A stretch of 64,000 nt of DNA. Origin: Sipunculus nudus (Eukaryota > Annelida > Sipuncula > Golfingiida > Sipunculidae). The notes under the pieces were generated by a model. That model worked only from the letters and a program-made list of their open reading frames with translations. It made no database searches and was not told where the DNA came from. The DNA lies in contig CM049313.1 in the NCBI GenBank assembly GCA_026874595.1, forward strand, positions 79,786,659 through 79,850,658, read 5' to 3'. Positions 1 to 11,984 of the stretch are shown here, piece by piece. The position numbers and the translations under genes were made by a program. Numbering within the stretch: the stretch's first letter is position 1; each line of letters begins with the position of its first letter.

Positions 1-1631
1 AGAACTCCTCCGTAACCGCTGGGTGGAATTTTCCGAAACCCGGGATTATGTTCGGGTCACATGTGAACTGCTGCGCCCCGATTTTGTTTTGACCTCTGAC
101 CTTTCCTCTGGGCTCTGCGTCCGTTTGTGCATCTGTTTCCACACATAAACCCACATATCTCGGGAACCGTTTGACCGATCAGGAACATTTTTTTGCACAA
201 ATGTTGCCCTCGGACAGCTTTATAACATACACCAAAAATGGTGGCGCCACCTGCAACCATGTTTGCACAGTGTCCATCTGTTCGTCTGCCTTGAGTTAAA
301 ATCACTCATATCTCTGCAGTGACTTGACTAATTCACCTGAAATTCGGCATGCGCAAACATCCTGGATAGCTTTTCTGATTTTATGACAGGTGGCGCCACC
401 TACATTCACGTTTACGCTGCAGACATCCAAGCTCATATCTCTGGAACCGTTTGACCGATCAGGAAAATTCTTTTGCACAAATGTAGCCCTTGGAGAGCTT
501 TATATCATACACCAAAAATGGTGGCGCCACCTGCAACCATGTTTGCACAGTGTCCATCTGTTTGTCTGCCTTGGGTTAAAATCACTCATATCTCTGCAGT
601 GACTTGACTAATTCACCTGAAATTTGGCATGCGTATACATCCTGGATAGCTTATCTGATTTTATGACAGGTGGCGCCACCTACATTCACGTTTACGCTGC
701 AGACATCCAAGCTCATATCTCAGGAACCGTTTGACAGGTCAGAAAAATTCTTTTGCACAAATGTAGCCCTTGGAGAGCTTTATAACATACACCAAAAATG
801 GTGCCGCTACCTGCAACCATGTTTGCACAGTGTCCATCTGTTTGTCTGCCTTGGGTTAAAATCACTCATATCTCTGCAGTGACTTGACTAATTCACCTGA
901 AATTTGGCATGCGTATACATCCTGGATAGCTTTTCTGATTTTATGACAGGTGGCGCCACCTACATTCACGTTTACGCTGCAGACATCCAAGCTCATATCT
1001 CAGGAACCGTTTGACTGATCAGGAAAATTTTTTTGCACAAATGTAGCCCTTAGAGAGCTTTATAACATACACAAAAAATGGTGGCGCCACCTGCAACCAT
1101 GTTTGCACAGTGTCCAGCTGTTCGTCTGCCTTGGGTTAAAATCACTCATATCTCTGCAGTGGTTTGACTAATTCACCTGAAATTCTGCATGCTTATACAT
1201 CCTGGATAGCTTTTCTGATTTTATGACAGGTGGCGCCACCTACAATCAAGTTTACGCTGCAGACATCCAAGCTCATATCTAGGGAACCGTTTGACCGATT
1301 GGGCCAAAATTTTGCATGTGTATAGTTCTCACAAAGCTCTTTATCATACGCTAAAATGGTGGCGCCACCTGCAACCCTTTTTTGCACAGCGTCCATCTGT
1401 TTGTCTGCCAAGGGCAAAAATCACTCATATACAATATAATGGTTTGACTTATCTGCCTTAAATTTTGCATATGTATACAACTTGGACAGCTTTCTGGATT
1501 TTTTGGTAGGTAGTGCAACCTACATACACAATTTGGCTGCAGACATCCATGCTGATATGCAACACTTCACCCGTTCCACTCTGATTTAGGCGGATACAAG
1601 TAGTCGCTTGTCGACTACCCGTATTCTAGTT
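1..1631 (+). mobile_element. Family C Helentron-like element, 5' end just outside the window
   Basis: The first bases match the part about 70 bp inside the 5' end of the C copy at 48924, so only the extreme 5' end is missing. The body is a tandem array of a 280-bp unit (390 to 670 to 950 to 1230), each carrying two GGTGGCGCCACC palindromes. The 3' end has GGCGGATAC, the hairpin GTAGTCGCTTGTCGACTAC and a CTAGTT terminus. The right flank GATTTTGGGGTCAG is continuous with CTTATTGATTTTGGGG at about 47740, which supports a precise insertion into a family-A copy. The 70-residue open frames here are repeat shadows. Confidence 0.7.
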
Positions 1632-3422
1632 GATTTTGGGGTCAGCTGGTCAGCAGGTTAAAGGTTGCAGGTCAAAGTTATTCACCCATTGGTTGCCAAG
1701 TAATTTCACCAGATTTAAGTGGTTAGTAGTTACCCATCATTTAGAAAGAATCCAGTTGATATGTGGGCAAAAGGCCAAGGTCATAGGTCAGGGATGTTCA
1801 CAATTACTTATTTTATAGACCATCTCTATTTTTCTTGTAAATATAACCATCCCACTCCAGCTGGTACATCTCCCTGTGTGGCTGTAATTGTGAGTGACAC
1901 TGGTGACAAATGACTCCCTTTTGTATCAGCCTATTAAGTGATAAGGCTCAGTGATAAGTACCTCGTTACACCATAACAAAAACACTGTTGTCGGAATGCT
2001 TCAGCCAGGCATTAAGACTATGAGAGTATAGTATTAAGGTTTAGCAACTGATTTATAAGATGATGGGAACATTTTGCAGTTTATTTTATGGAATCCTAGC
2101 AAAAAACTGAATATTTTAATATCTATCACCACATATAAAAGCAAGTGTTTGTTCTCATAATATGTGGATGTGTACCTTGATTTAGGATGGCTTTTTGTTT
2201 TATTTAAAGACTCTTAGTCATGCTTTCTGCATTTCTTTTCTTTCAGGTTTGGCAGTTTACCTACCCAGCTGACCCCATTCAAAAGCAGAGTGATAATAAA
2301 AAATATTAGACTTACACTTTTTACAATTGCATATCTATAAATCTGATATGAGGGCCTGGACATGCCTTTTGAATTATTTTGGGCAATCATTACTGGATAA
2401 TTTGCCCCAAGTTTGGTCTCTTATTGGAGAATGTGGGATATCAAATGGCATACTTGTCAGAAATCCATTATGTCTGCCAGTTAGCCACCTTAGAAATTCT
2501 TTCTTCAGTGCAGTTTCAGTAATTTTTCTTTAATGTTTGGTCCAATTTAGAGAATGTTTGTTGTCTGACTTCAGACTTGTCAGAGGTCCAATATGGCCAC
2601 CAGGCAACCATCTTTTAATTCCTTTTGATCATATTATCACAAGAACAGTTAAAGTGAATGCAGTTGGATGTATATTTATGTAATCTTGTAAAGGATTGGG
2701 TCTAATATTTCTGAATAAATATTTCCATCATTTATAAAAGTGCAGTACAGTTGGCTTGTATTGAATAAAATTTCATACAGAAGCACCTGTTTCTCAATAA
2801 TTCTTGCATGTATTTCCTTGATTTTTGTTATATATTTTGAACTTATATTTGCCCTTTGTGGTGTTCCTTTTGAGACTGACAGGTTTCAAGCAAGCTGTTG
2901 GAATAGTTCCTGATAGCTTAACAATCATGCATTTTCCTCAGACCATCAATTCACTGTGTTTTAACCAGACATAGGTGATATATATTTCTGTTGTCATAGG
3001 AAATTTTCAACAAATTGGCAAATTGGTTCTTCAAAATTTGACTGGAAGTTGTGAATCTCAGTCCATGATGTCACAGGTCATGCTTGTTTTACAAGACCTT
3101 TAGTAATGCTTTCTGCATTTCTTTTCTTTCAGGTTTTGCAGTTTACCTACTCTGCTGATCCCATTGAAAAGCAGTGATAATAAAAAATATTGGACTTACA
3201 CTTTTTACATTTACATATCTATAAATCTAATATGAGGGCCTGAAAATGCCTTTTAAATTGTTTTGGACATTCATTACTGTAACATCCTTTGGAGAATTTG
3301 CTACAAGTTTGGTCTCTTATTGGAGGATGTGTGATATCAAATGTCAGACTTGTCAGAAATCCATTATGTCTGCCAGTTAGCCACCTTAGAAATCCTTTTG
3401 TCAGTGCAGTTTCAGTGATATT
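1632..3422 (+). mobile_element. Family A element, 3' half, with internal duplication
   Basis: Nearly collinear with 47745-49400, including the stretches near TTGCAGGTCAAAGTTATTCA and ATCATGCATTTTCCTCAGAC. A segment resembling 2204-2500 recurs at 3090-3420 with about 890 bp offset. The copy breaks at 3423 where another family-A 5' end begins, so it lost its own 3' terminus. It contains the unoccupied counterpart (2790-2815) of the family-C insertion site at 48924. Confidence 0.6.
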
Positions 3423-3921
3423 TAGCTCAGCTGACTTTTAGTCATGCTGTGCTATAGCGATGGGTCTTTGTCTGTCGTCCTTCCATCTGTCCGTCTGGCC
3501 AGCAGTCCGGCCGTTAGCAGGGCACAAATTGTAACTGTAAGGGCTAGATACATGAACCCTATGCAGTCTTAGAGGTTCTAAAAAGATCTCCTTGCAGATC
3601 TGAAATTAGGTCACTGTGACCTATATTCTCTGAGTTATGGGGTGTGTTTGCACCTCCCAGAATTAATTCTTATAGTAATCATCCCAAACCTTACATGTCA
3701 ATAGAGGAACAAACCTTTTGATATTTAGGTCTTAGGGTCAAATGTCAATGTCACAGGACCAGCTTCTTGAAAAAAGTTGTGGATGCATTTCAAGTCAGAC
3801 TTTTCATCCCGTACCTTCCATCTTCCATGCAAGTATGATCAGATACCATAAGGTATACCATCAGGCTTTAAATACAGGTCATGCTTGTCAGCTGAGCGTC
3901 ATGACCCATGGGTCACTTGTT
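3423..3921 (+). mobile_element. Short family A element (Helentron-like)
   Basis: It begins TAGCTCAGCTGACT with the weak partner arm AGTCATGCTGTGCT, then a GTCC-type microsatellite. It ends CAGCTGAGCGTCATG, the palindrome GACCCATGGGTC and ACTTGTT. The 5' GCTCAGCTGA and 3' TCAGCTGAGC are perfect subterminal inverted repeats. The left flank is family A and the right flank is family-E tail, so the two flanks do not rejoin; this points to later recombination between copies. Confidence 0.6.
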
Positions 3922-4131
3922 GTGTTGTTTACATCCATGCCAGTACTTCAGGAGTGATGTTTATGGAATTGGTGCTTGTACTCTGGTTCTAAATGTTTAG
4001 TACTTGCTGTGTACATTTGTGTGTCAAATAACCAAGTACTTTTCCAATGAAGATCAGGCATGTTATCATGGAGCATTAAACCTGATCTGTATCTCATTGC
4101 AAAGGTTTGCTTTAGGCCTGTAGGCCTTGTT
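3922..4131 (+). mobile_element. Family E 3' tail remnant
   Basis: Matches the tails at 46466-46641 and 55034-55211: a TGTTGTxTxCATCCATGCCAG start, a long A/T-rich stretch and a 3' hairpin TTAGGCCTGTAGGCC followed by TTGTT. The rest of the element is absent upstream. Confidence 0.55.
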
Positions 4132-4372
4132 TGTATAAATTAAAGGCTTATGCACAGTGCCCTCATGACAATCAGTCCTAAACAAAATAAAATTCATCTA
4201 GTATCACAGCCTCAATCAACACATCAGTCAGCTGTTCATCATGACCCATGGGTCAATGCTGTGACAGTTAGATGACTCTTCCACAGAGTTGCAGTTCTGG
4301 TGTATGTAAATAACTATGTTCAAGTTGTCCCATGTCACAGCCAAAATAATGCTAATGTGTTAATACCTTTAG
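4132..4372. other. Intron just upstream of exon 1
   Basis: No gene. A decayed family-A 3' terminus (CAGCTGTTCATCATGACCCATGGGTCAATG) can be seen at about 4229-4257; beyond that only unique intron up to the acceptor at 4372. Confidence 0.4.
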
Positions 4373-4565
4373 GGTGAGTGGGTTACAACAGAAAAGAAGA
4401 AAAAAAGAAACCAGCCGTCATCTACACCACAGGATGAGAACACATCAAATCACAGATCAGACCACAGGGAAGAAAAGAGCCGTGAGCGTGAGCCCAAGGA
4501 GCGCAGTGAAAGTTCCAATAGAGGAAGTCGCATCCGCTCTGGCATGCCACCAAGACTGGCCAGGG
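4373..4565 (+). CDS. UBAP2/UBAP2L (lingerer) homologue, exon 1 of 10 in window
   Basis: Internal coding exon after acceptor ...ATACCTTTAG and before donor GTTAGT. In the frame starting GGT GAG TGG it reads GEWVTTEKKKKRNQPSS, then a charged stretch with REEKSREREPKERSES and finally GSRIRSGMPPRLARG. In UBAP2L and lingerer this place, between the N-terminal UBA domain and the RGG region, holds a similar W-x-x-x-x-K-K-K segment followed by basic/acidic sequence and an RGGPPRRGRG-like run. It holds 64 codons plus one base, so it ends in phase 1, which matches the next exon. The UBA-coding exons should lie upstream of the window; I found none in 1-4372. The overlapping open frames here are in other phases and are shadows. 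Confidence 0.75.
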
Positions 4566-6218
4566 GTTAGTGATATTCCTCCTGCTTTGTGTTTCTTTGT
4601 CTTTCTCAAGCTTGAGCAAGAATGAGCAACAGGATTCTTCAAAACTACAACTAGCACTAATGACATAGTACTACACAGATTATACATGGGTCAAAGCACC
4701 ATATCTGAATAAATCATACATCTATTGCCTTAAACTAGGCTGTGCACTATGATTTGATTGGCAAGTTTAAATACTTAAATTATTATTTTAACACAAGTAT
4801 CAGTCATTTAACTGTATTAGCACAACACATTCTCAATCGTTAACAGTTAATACTACTCCATATTTTCACAGGTCATGTTTTTTTCTGCTGAGCAACATGA
4901 CCCATTGGTCACTTTAATTATTTTCATGGACTTTATGGAAACTAAGACTCCTGGAATTTCACAGAAATGGAAAATATGTTGTATCCCAGGTCTCTCATAA
5001 AATATGTTGTATCCCAGGTCTCTCCTAAAATATGTTGTATCTCAGTGATACCTTATGTCATTTGCTTCAAGATTAAGGAATCACAAGGTTTTTGATATGC
5101 ATGACAAGGCCTGCTCCCTGTTGATTAAATTGGCCACTGGTTGGGAATACTTTGTGATAGAAGTTGCATTTGCTGTAAAATCTCCATGTGGCTTTAAGGT
5201 AGCCGTGACAACCCGACTCCGCAGGCAATGATAATTGGGCCTACTTCAGTTGTGATACAAGCAATATTGAGAAATACATCGCAGTAGTCCTCCATCATTT
5301 TGTGAAAAACAGCCCATAATCTAAACATGCTACGAATGATGAATCAACACAAGAGAATATATATGAATATATATATGAACTCACAACCCAAACTGAAACC
5401 CTGTCTCTATGGTAACTAACGAGTCATTTCCTGTATCGCATATAAATTGGCTGCATCTAGTAACCCATGGGAGTCACACTTGTATTCATGCCATCAGAAA
5501 TTCAACAAAAATGCTGAGGGGTTTAACAATATGCTGAGTTAAAACGGAACTTTTTTCGCTCATGTTTGGTGTTGTTAGAAAGTACACTAAAAAATGCTAA
5601 CAATCAGTCTGGTTAATGTCGATCGGCAGTGTACCTGAAGGCCCTGAGGTGTTGTCAACAAGGAGTAATAATATATGCATCCTCATGGGGCCTTATAATG
5701 CGTTCTTCAGACCTAGATGTAAAATTCACTCTGACAGCCAGTAATCTGGTCGTAATGTCAGAGGGCTGTTGTGGCCCTAGCTTTAAGGTTAACATGCTTG
5801 AACAGGGCATAAAATTAACTTTTTTTATCCACCTGAAATGGGGTCTGGCACCAAAAAAATTTGCCGGACCCCACAGAATTCCATCTGACCCTGAATAGTT
5901 GTTAGTTCCAAGTTGTAATTACTTCTCTCAGGTGGAAAACAAAATGATTGGCTCAGAGGAGTGGGAGTGACACTGTATGCAAACAACTTTTCGTCATCAT
6001 AGGTTACCCGTGCTATTTCTATATATGGAAATATTCTGTTTCTGGTGCAAGCGATCTAACGGGAGGTGTGTTCTTTGTTAGGCATCACAGTATTAACTAT
6101 TTCACTTTTAAAGATGTACAGCTACTGCTGGGCGAATTGACTTAACTATTTCAGTTTTGAAGACGTACAGCTACTGCTGTGTTCATCAGGGCCTGTTGTA
6201 ATGATTTGTATTAATTTT
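4566..6218. other. First intron, 5' part: mostly unassigned
   Basis: No coding sequence seen. It holds a decayed family-A 3' terminus near 4886-4912 (GCTGAGCAACATGACCCATTGGTCAC), three short copies of an approximately 31-bp unit at about 4968-5046 (AAAATATGTTGTATCCCAGG), and a possible MITE at about 5195-5790. The MITE candidate's ends (CTTTAAGGTAGCCGTGACAA and, inverted, CCTTAAAGCTAGGGCCACAA) are only roughly complementary. Confidence 0.35.
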
Positions 6219-9200
6219 TAGCTCAGCTGACTATAAGTCATCTGAGCTATAGTCGTGGTCCATTGTCCGTCGTCTGTCCGTCTGGATGTCCGTCAGTAAG
6301 ACTGGCACGTTTCGACACCGTTGGACCTACGAATCTGAAATTCGGCATACAGTTAGATGTCCCCAAAATCTCCTACCATGCCCAAAATTGGGTCAATAGG
6401 ACTATGTTCCTTCGAAATATTAAGGAAAAACCTCAATTTTTTTATTAGAAATCTATTTTTACACTTCAGGAATACCTAATATCAAAACCACTCATCTGGT
6501 TTTCTTCATATTTACCATAAATATTCCTCTATATAGTTCCTATGTACATGCCAGAAATTAAGTCAGTATTGTTTAATTTAAAAAAGTTATGGGCCCAAAC
6601 ATAATGGACTTTGTAAAAAAATCAGGAAAGATATTTGGTCACTTAAGACCAAAAATGTTAAAGGTAGGGACTTTTTTTCAGTAATACAACATTAATTAAT
6701 CAAAATTTAATTGTATACCAAAAATAAGATCAAAATCTGTTAAATTTTTTTAAATATTGGCGAAAATATAAAATTGGTACCTTAAATTTTGCCCAACTTT
6801 GGACTTTGTAAAAAAATCAGGAAAGATATTTGGTCACTTACGACCAAAAATGTTAAAAGTAGGGACTTTTTTTCAGTAATACAACATTAATTAATCAAAA
6901 TTTAATTGTATACCAAAAATTAGATCAAAATCTGTTAAATTTTTTTAAATATTTGCAAAAATATAAAATTGGTACCTTAAATTTTGCCCAACTTTGGCCA
7001 AGGCATGTTTTTTTCCTGTAAGTACTGTGGATTTAATTTTCACAGCATGTACACATAAGGATTTTATCTGTTAAAATCTGAATTTTGAAAATAAAAGCTG
7101 CAAAATTAGGCTAGTTATTGAATTTTTTAGAGGCTCTTGTTGTATTCCCTTACATTGTCAAGCAGTCCACTTTGATGACTGTAGGTCATTCAGTGCACAT
7201 CTCTATGCTCCCCAGGCTGTTGGCATAATTTAGATGTCCCCAAAATCTCCTACCAAACCGAAAATTAGATCATTAGGACTTCGTTCCTTCGAGATATTAA
7301 GGAAAAACCTCCGTTTTCCATAAAAAAGCCATTGTTACACTTCAAGGCTGCCTAATATCAAAACCACTGATCTGTTTTTGATCATATTTAGTATTCACAT
7401 TCTTTTATACATTTTCTATGAACATACCAAAAACTAGGTCAGTATTGGGTATTATTTTGAAGTTATGGGCCAAAATATAATGCAGTTTTTAAAAAAATCA
7501 GGAAATTTATTTACTCACCTAACATGAGAATTGCTGAACCTAGAGACTTTTTTTCAGGAATATAACTTTATTTAATCAAGATTCAATTGTTTACCCAAAA
7601 TTAGATATAATTTTGCAATTTTTTCAAGTTATTTGCATAAATAAAAAATCAGTACCTTAAATTTTGTCCAACTTTGGCACTGTTGATTTAATTTTCACAG
7701 CATATAAACATAAGGATTTAATCTTTTAAAATCTGAAATTTCAAAGAAATTGATTGGAAAGAATAGCTTTTATTCACGTTTTCATACACCATGTCAAGTG
7801 TTGTTTACATCTAGCCCACCTAGTAGTACAGCCTTCACTTGCATTATGTAACACACCCCAGGCAGCTTGCCTTGGCTAAGCTTGGCCACTACCAGCAGGC
7901 TTCCCCTCTGCCCTGCACTCATCCCCCCCCCCCCCCCCCCAGCTGGTGCATAAACTAGATGAATGTTATAATTTTCTGTATTTTATTTTCTTCTTGGACG
8001 TGCTACATTTTAGATTTTGTATTGTACCACCAGGGTTACAATGATTTAAGTGTACATTTAATTGTGTCCACAAAGTGGTGTATTGCTGTGAAAGTGTGGA
8101 TGTTCATGAGATAAGTAATTCCTTACTTCAGAAGAGTAAAAACTTCACCAGGTGTGAAATTGACTATTAATTCCAGTAATAAATTAAAACTGGGATAGTA
8201 ATTAGCACAATGATATTGTTTGTCCCTCATTCAACCAACAGTGTGTATACTTTATTTGAAAAGATGTTTTATTTTATCAAATTTACTGAATCTTTTATTT
8301 TATTTTGGTGAATAAAATTAAGCATGTACTGAAAACTCCAGTGTGCAAAACTTTTTAATAGTGATTCAAGAAATATTCTTGTAGATGCCATGTTATGGCA
8401 TTATTTTCTTTTAAATTCAGTTTAAACATTTATGATTTAAAAATAATAAAATATATGTGTATGCATAATATGACCCAATATGAGCTACACTCTGGATATA
8501 TGATGATTGCAACTTTTGCAACAATTCTAATATTTAAACTTATAGTTTCAGTTTTTTACTCTGTATATATAATGATTGCAACTTTTGCAACAATTCTAAT
8601 ATTTTAACTTATATTTTCAGTTTTTTTATTAAAAATTTATAAAACCTGTAAATAAAAAAAAAATTCAGATAAAAGTTTCTTAATGGAAAAGTGGATATGC
8701 TTTAAAGAAATAGGCTTATATATAAACTTAAATGCATTATTCCCTTGAAAGTGAAATAAAGGTATTAGTCCATTCTGTCCACTTGCCTGTCCATCTGTAT
8801 ATTTTCATATGCATCACAGTATCTCAAAACTTTACTGTTTTTCTTCATGACAGTCTTGTCAGAGTATTAGTTTGCAATCATATATTTAGAAATTTACTAT
8901 AACCAAGTAGGAGGGCCCCTTTCCTCTTAGCTTTTCATATTCTTATATAAATGCAAAACATTACAATATAATATTTCTACATCCACCTTTGTGCTGCCCT
9001 CACTTTTCCCTTCTCCGACCCCATCCCAAAGTCAGCCTCAGTAAGCAAGAACAAGATGAATCAGATATATTCATACTTTAATATTTTGTACAACTATTCA
9101 TCCATAGGTACCTATGTACATGCCAGAAATTATGTCAATATTGTGTAATATGTAGACATAGTGGGCATCACAATAATGTACCTTGTCAAGACTAAAGAGA

Positions 9201-9348
9201 TATTGTGTCATACAGTCACAAATTCATAAATCACTTCATCAGCATAGTTAACCATAACTTCATATCTGTCAAATTGAAAGCTTGCAGACTGCCATACACT
9301 TTAGATCCTTCAACAAATAGCCTTATCATCATTCTACTACTGCTTATT

Positions 9349-11622
9349 GTATCCCCAGACAAAGTCGGGGGATACTATGTTTTCATACCGGTGTGCCGCC
9401 GCCGCATATAAATCTTGTTGGCGCGATAACCCAAAAAATATTTCACGGAACTTTACCAAACTTGGTATATGTATAGATATGGGTGAGAGGACGACGCCTA
9501 TTTAAAATGAGGTCATGACCTTTACTAGGAGAGTGTCCTTGACCTTGAATAGGTCCAATTTTGGGGAAAATCACACAAATTCTTTAATATCTCAAGAAAT
9601 CTTGCATGGATTGATCCCAAAATCAAGTTGATGGAAGATCATGGATAGGGTTGTCATGTTCCAGAAACTGGTGGCGCCACCTATTATTCTTTACTTGTTT
9701 TTATACAAGTTTAATATCCCCAAAATTGCCACCTTACAGTACTGTGAGCATTATAAGTCAAAAACTAATGGACAGATTTCTTTTATATTATGCATATACA
9801 TAGGTATTGGTTATGGGATGATGTTTATTTAAATTGGGGTCATGACCTTTCCTATGATAGTGGCCTTGACCTTGAATATTGCCATATATGGTGAAAATCA
9901 CACACCTCTTATGATATCTCCAGTGTTGATAGCCATATGGATTTCAAACATGACTTATGTATGGCCTACCACTAAAGTGAGAACCCTATAGGTTCTAGGG
10001 TCATGAGGTCAAAGGTCAAGGTCACTGGACTGGCATTTTAAAAGATACTGTGGATGCATTTTAAGCCAAACTTTCATCTTAGGTCTTCCATCTTGAATAT
10101 ATAGCTCACTTGCCAGTAGTGGATGATCCATAAAAATTTTGGGGTCACAAGGTCAAAGGTCAAGGCCACAGGAGCTATCTGTCCAAAAATTAGTCTCTGG
10201 ATGATAATTCCTGCTTTCATTGATGTATTGATTTCAGACTTGACTTATATATGTCCCATTGAAAAAGCAAGACTCCAATTGATTTTGGGGTCATGAGGTC
10301 AAAGGTCAAGGTCACAGGACACATCTTTAAAAAGATTGTGGATGCATTTTCAGCCAAACATTTCATCTCAGACCTTTCATCATGCACATGTAAGTCATCT
10401 GGCAAAAGGAAGACCCCTATCAGTTTTGAGGTCACAAGGTCAAAGGTGAAGGTCACAGGAGCCATCTGTCCAAAAATTAGTTTCTGGATGATAATTCCTG
10501 CTTTTATTGATGTATGGATTTCAAACTTGACTTGTATATGTCCCATTGGAAAAGCAAGACCAAAATTGATTTTGAGGTTATGAGGTCAAAGGTCAAGGTC
10601 ACGGGACACACCTTTAAAAAGATGTGGATGCATTTTCAGCCAAACATTTCATCTCAGATCTTTCATCTTGCACATATAGTTCACCTGCCAAGAGAGGAAG
10701 AACCCTATCAATTTTGAGGTCACAAGGTCAAAGGTGAAGGTCACAGGAGCCATCTGTCCAAAAATTAAATTCTGGATGATAATTCCTGCTTTTATTGATG
10801 TATTGATTTCAAACTTGACTTGTATATGTCCCATTGGAAAAGCAAGACCCAAATTGATTTTGAGGTTATGAGGTCAAAGGTCAAGGTCACGGGACACACC
10901 TTTAAAAAGATGTGGATGCATTTTCAGCCAAACATTTCATCTCAGATCTTTCATCTTGCACATATAGTTCTCCTGCCAAGAGAGGAAGAACCCTATCAAT
11001 TTTGAGGTCACAAGGTCAAAGGTGAAGGTCACAGGAGCCATCTGTCCAAAAATTAGTTTCTGGATGATAATTCCTGCTTTTATTGATGTATTGATTTCAA
11101 ACTTGACTTGTATATGTCCCATTGGAAAAGCAAGACCCAAATTGATTTTGAGGTTATGAGGTCAAAGGTCAAGGTCACGGGACACACCTTTAAAAAGATG
11201 TGGATGCATTTTCAGCCAAACATTTCATCTCAGATCTTTCATCTTGCACATATAGTTCTCCTGCCAAGAGAGGAAGAACCCTATCAAGTTTGAGGTCAAA
11301 GGTGAAGGTCACAGGAGCCATCTGTCCAAAAATTAGTTTCTGGGTGATGTTTCCTTCTTTCATTGATGTATGGATTTCAAACTTGACTTGAATTTGACCC
11401 ATTGGAAAAGCAAGACCAGATTTGATTTTGGGGTCATGAGGTCACAGGTCAAGGTCACAGGACCAACATCTTTAACAAGATTGTGGATTGTTAGATGGAA
11501 GAAACAATGAATATGCCAAGTGTCAGTATATGCTGCTAAAATGGGGGTATATTTATAAAGGGGGTGGGGGCCTACTATGTCTGGGGATACTCTGGCACCT
11601 GCAGTGCCAAGAAATGTCTAGT
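9349..11622 (+). mobile_element. Family B Helentron-like element, nested in A
   Basis: The 5' end GTATCCCCAGACAAAGTCGGGGGATAC is a hairpin. The 3' end has TGTCTGGGGATA, a hairpin GGCACCTGCAGTGCC and AAGAAATGTCTAGTT. CCCCAGACA and TGTCTGGGG are inverted. The flanks TACTGCTTATT and ACTGCTGTC are contiguous in the copies at 30401-30420 and 21441-21460, so the element inserted between two Ts without duplicating target. The middle (about 9995-11480) is a tandem array with 288-bp period (10573, 10861, 11149) rich in AGGTCA half-sites. Confidence 0.75.
9995..11480. repeat. 288-bp tandem array with AGGTCA clusters inside element B
   Basis: Each unit has one or two copies of AGGTCAAAGGTCAAGGTCA or a one-base variant, for example at 10006-10024, 10296, 10583, 10871 and 11159. 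The open frames of 60-109 residues on both strands here are the same repeat translated in different frames and are not genes. Confidence 0.8.
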
Positions 11623-11912
11623 TACTGCTGTCATTGCATTCATATTTGCTCACATATATCACGATTTTCAACCCCTCCTAAATAAATAAAAATAAACCAC
11701 TATATTTTACTCCATTATTCCATCAGTCAGGTAATTTCATTTATCATTTACTCACATATTACATTACATTCCTTTATAATAGCCCAACATGTCCATGATA
11801 TTCATAAGCTTTCTCGACTCGATATAGTATCACAGTGGAGAAACATTTATAGTCCAATCACGATCAGCTGAGCGCCGTGACCCATGGGTCCCTTGTTTGT
11901 GTAATATTCCAG

Positions 11913-11984
11913 GAAGAGGGAAGGAGAATGATGATAGTCAGAGTCGAGAGCGAAGCTTTGATCGTGGACGGGGACGTGGCAGAG
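11913..11984 (+). CDS. UBAP2/UBAP2L homologue, exon 2 (RG-rich)
   Basis: A 72-bp exon between acceptor AATATTCCAG and donor GTGAGA. With the carried G it reads GRGKENDDSQSRERSFDRGR and continues RGRG. This is the start of the arginine/glycine-rich segment. In human UBAP2L the matching RGG region is known to be methylated by PRMT1 and to influence stress-granule assembly; equivalence here is inferred from order and composition. It enters and leaves in phase 1. The acceptor lies only 15 bp past the 3' end of a family-A transposon, so most of its pyrimidine tract is transposon sequence. Confidence 0.75.

Larger units (their letters stand above)
6219..11897 (+). mobile_element. Family A Helentron-like element with nested family B
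   Basis: The 5' end TAGCTCAGCTGACT-ATA-AGTCATCTGAGCT forms a near-perfect hairpin and is followed by GTCCGTCGTCTGTCC. The 3' end is CAGCTGAGCGCCGTGACCCATGGGTCCCTTGTT. GCTCAGCTGA and TCAGCTGAGC make the subterminal inverted repeat. No coding capacity is seen. Inside are a 195-bp tandem duplication (6606 and 6801), a poly-C run (7924-7940), a 71-bp duplication near 8490-8630 and the nested element at 9349-11622. Without the nested part it is collinear with 18556-21726. The 3' end lies 15 bp before exon 2. Superfamily placement (Helentron/HINE) is from end structure and the T-T target, with no Rep/helicase seen. Confidence 0.7.

Noticed and set aside
390-1417. Several 70-residue frames with nearly the same protein
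   Set aside because: They follow the 280-bp repeat of element C and start at chance Met codons.
4374-4625. 83-residue frame over exon 1
   Set aside because: It is in the wrong phase; the family-like peptide and phase continuity are in another frame of the same exon.
5195-5790. MITE with inverted ends
   Set aside because: The two ends agree only roughly and no target duplication was visible, so it is mentioned only as a possibility in the intron entry.
7924-7940. Poly-C runs, also near 20033, 25137 and 29507
   Set aside because: They are the same homologous position in four family-A copies, not independent signals; their length may also be unreliable in the assembly.
10217-11402. Repeated 60-109 residue frames on both strands
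   Set aside because: All are translations of the 288-bp unit of element B, in several frames and on both strands, without a consistent gene structure.
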